DNA of 5,862 nucleotides, from the NCBI GenBank assembly GCA_002746395.1, contig NVXA01000004.1, forward strand, positions 171,803-177,664. The letters run 5' to 3'. The DNA comes from Paracoccaceae bacterium. GTDB taxonomy: Bacteria > Pseudomonadota > Alphaproteobacteria > Rhodobacterales > Rhodobacteraceae. Positions 3,427 to 5,862 of this stretch are shown here, piece after piece (within the stretch, counting starts at the first letter, position 1; each line of letters opens with the position of its first letter). The notes under the pieces were generated by a model that was given only the letters and a program-made list of their open reading frames with translations, was not told the DNA's origin and ran no database searches. Both the position numbers and the translations under genes were made by a program.

Positions 3427-5862
3427 CTACAACATATCCTTCAGATACACGCCAGTGTAACTTTCCTTGACTTTCGTGATGTCCTCAGGCGTGCCGGTTG
3501 CGATGATCTGCCCGCCGCCGTCGCCACCTTCTGGCCCTATATCAATCACATGATCCGCGGTTTTCACCACGTCCAAATTATGTTCGATCACAATCACGGA
3601 ATTGCCCTGATCAACCAGCTCATGCAGCACTTCCAGCAGCTTTTTCACATCCTCGAAATGCAGGCCCGTTGTCGGTTCATCCAGAATATACAGCGTGCGC
3701 CCAGTCGATCTTTTCGCCAGCTCTTTAGACAGTTTAACCCGCTGTGCCTCCCCGCCCGAAAGGGTCGTGGCCGATTGCCCTACCTTGATGTAACCCAAAC
3801 CAACGCGCATCAGCGTTGTCATCTTGTCGCGAATGCTTGGCACGGCCTTAAACAGCTCCGCAGCTTCTTCGACATTCATATCAAGAACATCTGCTATACT
3901 ATTGCCTTTAAAGTATATTTCCAATGTTTCGCGATTGTATCGCTTGCCCTTGCAGCTTTCACATTCCACATAAACATCGGGCAAAAAGTGCATCTCGATC
4001 TTGATCAGACCATCACCCTTACACGCCTCACAGCGCCCGCCTTTGACGTTGAAACTGAACCGGCCGGGCTTGTACCCGCGCGTCTTTGCCTCTGGCAGGC
4101 CAGCAAACCACTCACGGATCGGTGTAAACGCTCCGGTATAAGTCGCAGGGTTGGAACGGGGCGTGCGCCCGATGGCGGATTGGTTAATGTCGATAACTTT
4201 ATCGAGGTATTCCAAGCCTTTAATGCTTTCAGACGGGGCCGGAACCTGCCGCGCGCCGTTAAGGCGCATCGAGGCCGTCTTGAACAAAGTCTCGATTGTC
4301 AGCGTTGATTTGCCGCCACCCGAAACCCCCGTCACACAGGTAAACGTCCCCAATGGAAACTCCGCCGTGACATTCTTCAGGTTATTACCAGTCGCCCCCG
4401 TAACCACGATTTTCTTGCCGTTTCCTTTGCGCCGCTCAACCGGCACTTCAATCTTGCGTTTCCCCGTAAGATATTGGCCTGTGATGGATTTTTTATTGGC
4501 ACACACCTGCTTCGGTGTGCCTTCAGCGATGATTTCGCCGCCGTGAATACCTGCGGCTGGCCCTATGTCGATAACGTGGTCGGCTTCGCGAATGGCCTCC
4601 TCGTCGTGTTCAACGACAATTACCGTATTGCCTTGATCGCGCAGGTTTTTCAGCGTCACCAGCAGGCGCCCATTGTCGCGTTGGTGCAATCCGATGGAGG
4701 GTTCATCCAGCACATACAGCACCCCTGTCAGCCCAGACCCGATCTGGCTGGCAAGGCGAATACGCTGGCTTTCACCGCCACTAAGCGTGCCGGAATTGCG
4801 TGACAGCGTCAGGTAATCAAGCCCCACATTCACCAAAAAGCCCAACCGTTCGCGAATTTCCTTCAGGATCGCCACGGCAATCTCGTTTTTCTGCTGGGAT
4901 AGGTCGTCCGGCACTGTCAGCACCCAATCGAGTGCCTCTTTAATGGACATCTGCACCACCTGCCCAACGTGCAGCCCCGCGATTTTCACGGCTAAAGCTT
5001 CGGGACGCAGGCGGAAACCGTTACAGGCCGCGCAATGGCGATTGTTCTGGTAGCGCTCGAACTCTTCGCGAATCCAGTTGCTATCGGTTTCACGATAGCG
5101 GCGTTCCATATTCGGGATCACGCCCTCAAATGGACGGGAAATCTCGTAGACGCGACCGCCTTCGTCATAGCGGAACTTGATTTCTTCTTCACCTGAACCG
5201 CGCAGCATAACCTCATGAATTTTATCAGGAAGTTTAGACCACGGCAGCGTGCGATCAAACCCGTAATGGTTGGAAATCGATTCAATCGTTTGGCGTGAAT
5301 AAGGCGATTTAGACTTCGCCCAATTCGCAATCGCCCCGTCCGGCAAAGACACGCTGCGATCCGGTACTATCAGGTTTTCATCAAAATACAGCTCCACCCC
5401 AAGCCCGCCACAATCCGGGCAAGCCCCGAACGGCGCGTTAAAGGAAAACAGGCGCGGTTCGATTTCGGGAATGGTGAAACCACTAACGGGGCATGCGTAT
5501 TTTTCAGAAAACACGTGGCGCGCGCCGTTATCATCAGCGATTTCCAAAATCGCGATACCATCGGCCAAATCAAGCGCGGTGCGAAAACTATCCGCCAAAC
5601 GCCCTTCCATCCCCGGCTTAATCACCACGCGGTCAACAACCACGTCAATGTTATGGCGAAATTTCTTGTCCAGCGTTGGCGGTTCTTCCAGATCGTAAAA
5701 TTCGCCGTTAACCTTAACGCGCTGGAAACCCTGTTTGCGAAGTTCGGCAAATTCCTTGCGATATTCGCCTTTCCGGTCTCGCACGATGGGGGCCAGAAGA
5801 TAGGCGCGCGTCCCCTCCTCCATCTTAGCCACTCGATCCACCATATCGGAAACTTGCTGCGC
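3427..5862 (-). CDS. uvrA: Excinuclease ABC subunit UvrA (N-terminus off the window)
   Basis: The frame is open through the right edge (AQQVSD precedes the first Met at 5844), so this is an 811-residue fragment of a protein usually about 940-960 aa. The first Walker A is missing. UvrA is the cytoplasmic damage-recognition ATPase of nucleotide excision repair and loads UvrB. Visible parts in protein order: the end of the UvrB-binding region ([15 protein letters not shown]); the first zinc module, CPVS...CPDC (5491-5493 to 5410-5412); a CAAC pair (5023-5034); the first ABC signature LSGGESQR (about 4768-4788) with Walker [10 protein letters not shown] and switch EH; the second Walker [10 protein letters not shown] (Lys at 4309-4311); a complete CEAC...CESC zinc finger (4030 to 3952); and the second signature LSGGEAQR with ILDEPT. 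It ends GVYLKDML. The second Cys of the first zinc module is Ser (5482-5484). No frameshift is seen. It stands alone, convergent with the DUF1801 gene. Confidence 0.98.
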   Translation of the reverse strand, partial: AQQVSDMVDRVAKMEEGTRAYLLAPIVRDRKGEYRKEFAELRKQGFQRVKVNGEFYDLEEPPTLDKKFRHNIDVVVDRVVIKPGMEGRLADSFRTALDLADGIAILEIADDNGARHVFSEKYACPVSGFTIPEIEPRLFSFNAPFGACPDCGGLGVELYFDENLIVPDRSVSLPDGAIANWAKSKSPYSRQTIESISNHYGFDRTLPWSKLPDKIHEVMLRGSGEEEIKFRYDEGGRVYEISRPFEGVIPNMERRYRETDSNWIREEFERYQNNRHCAACNGFRLRPEALAVKIAGLHVGQVVQMSIKEALDWVLTVPDDLSQQKNEIAVAILKEIRERLGFLVNVGLDYLTLSRNSGTLSGGESQRIRLASQIGSGLTGVLYVLDEPSIGLHQRDNGRLLVTLKNLRDQGNTVIVVEHDEEAIREADHVIDIGPAAGIHGGEIIAEGTPKQVCANKKSITGQYLTGKRKIEVPVERRKGNGKKIVVTGATGNNLKNVTAEFPLGTFTCVTGVSGGGKSTLTIETLFKTASMRLNGARQVPAPSESIKGLEYLDKVIDINQSAIGRTPRSNPATYTGAFTPIREWFAGLPEAKTRGYKPGRFSFNVKGGRCEACKGDGLIKIEMHFLPDVYVECESCKGKRYNRETLEIYFKGNSIADVLDMNVEEAAELFKAVPSIRDKMTTLMRVGLGYIKVGQSATTLSGGEAQRVKLSKELAKRSTGRTLYILDEPTTGLHFEDVKKLLEVLHELVDQGNSVIVIEHNLDVVKTADHVIDIGPEGGDGGGQIIATGTPEDITKVKESYTGVYLKDML

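Noticed and set aside
3550..4308. 252-residue plus-strand open frame opposite uvrA
   Set aside because: The uvrA frame carries conserved ABC signature, Walker and zinc-finger motifs throughout; the opposite frame shows no recognisable domain.

Overview
The window looks like chromosomal DNA of an alphaproteobacterium, most likely a marine Rhodobacterales (Roseobacter-group) species with moderate GC. This is inferred from the protein style: a 3-hydroxyisobutyrate dehydrogenase tail, a UvrA with the 'CPVSGFTI' variant of its first zinc module, and small pilin-like proteins beginning 'DESGAVTxxW'. Six genes are supported, and the genes at both edges are cut by the window.

Layout from left to right. 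The C-terminal half of a 3-hydroxyisobutyrate dehydrogenase (mmsB-like, +, 1-483) converges on a minus-strand block, with a perfect hairpin (525-550) between them. The block holds, in transcription order, a patatin-like phospholipase (2854-1949), an Flp/type IVb pilin-like protein with a 59-residue almost pure Asp/Ser tail (1790-1419), and a second pilin-like protein with an unrelated ~94-residue tail (1069-596). The gaps are 158 and 349 nt, so these need not be one operon. Divergent from the patatin gene, a 162-nt gap carries a candidate promoter and direct repeats driving a 122-aa DUF1801-type protein (+, 3016-3384). That gene converges on uvrA (-, 3427-5862), whose N-terminus lies off the right edge.

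Most of the window is ordinary: valine catabolism, lipid hydrolysis and nucleotide excision repair, with no visible functional link. The unusual part is the pilin-like pair at 596-1813. The two proteins align without gaps over their first 63 residues (32 identical), share a near-identical 15-nt leader and ribosome-binding stretch, and then carry completely different C-terminal domains. One of these is a poly-aspartate tail encoded by an in-frame 18-nt/trinucleotide tandem repeat. No tad/cpa assembly genes or prepilin peptidase are present here, so any export route is inferred.
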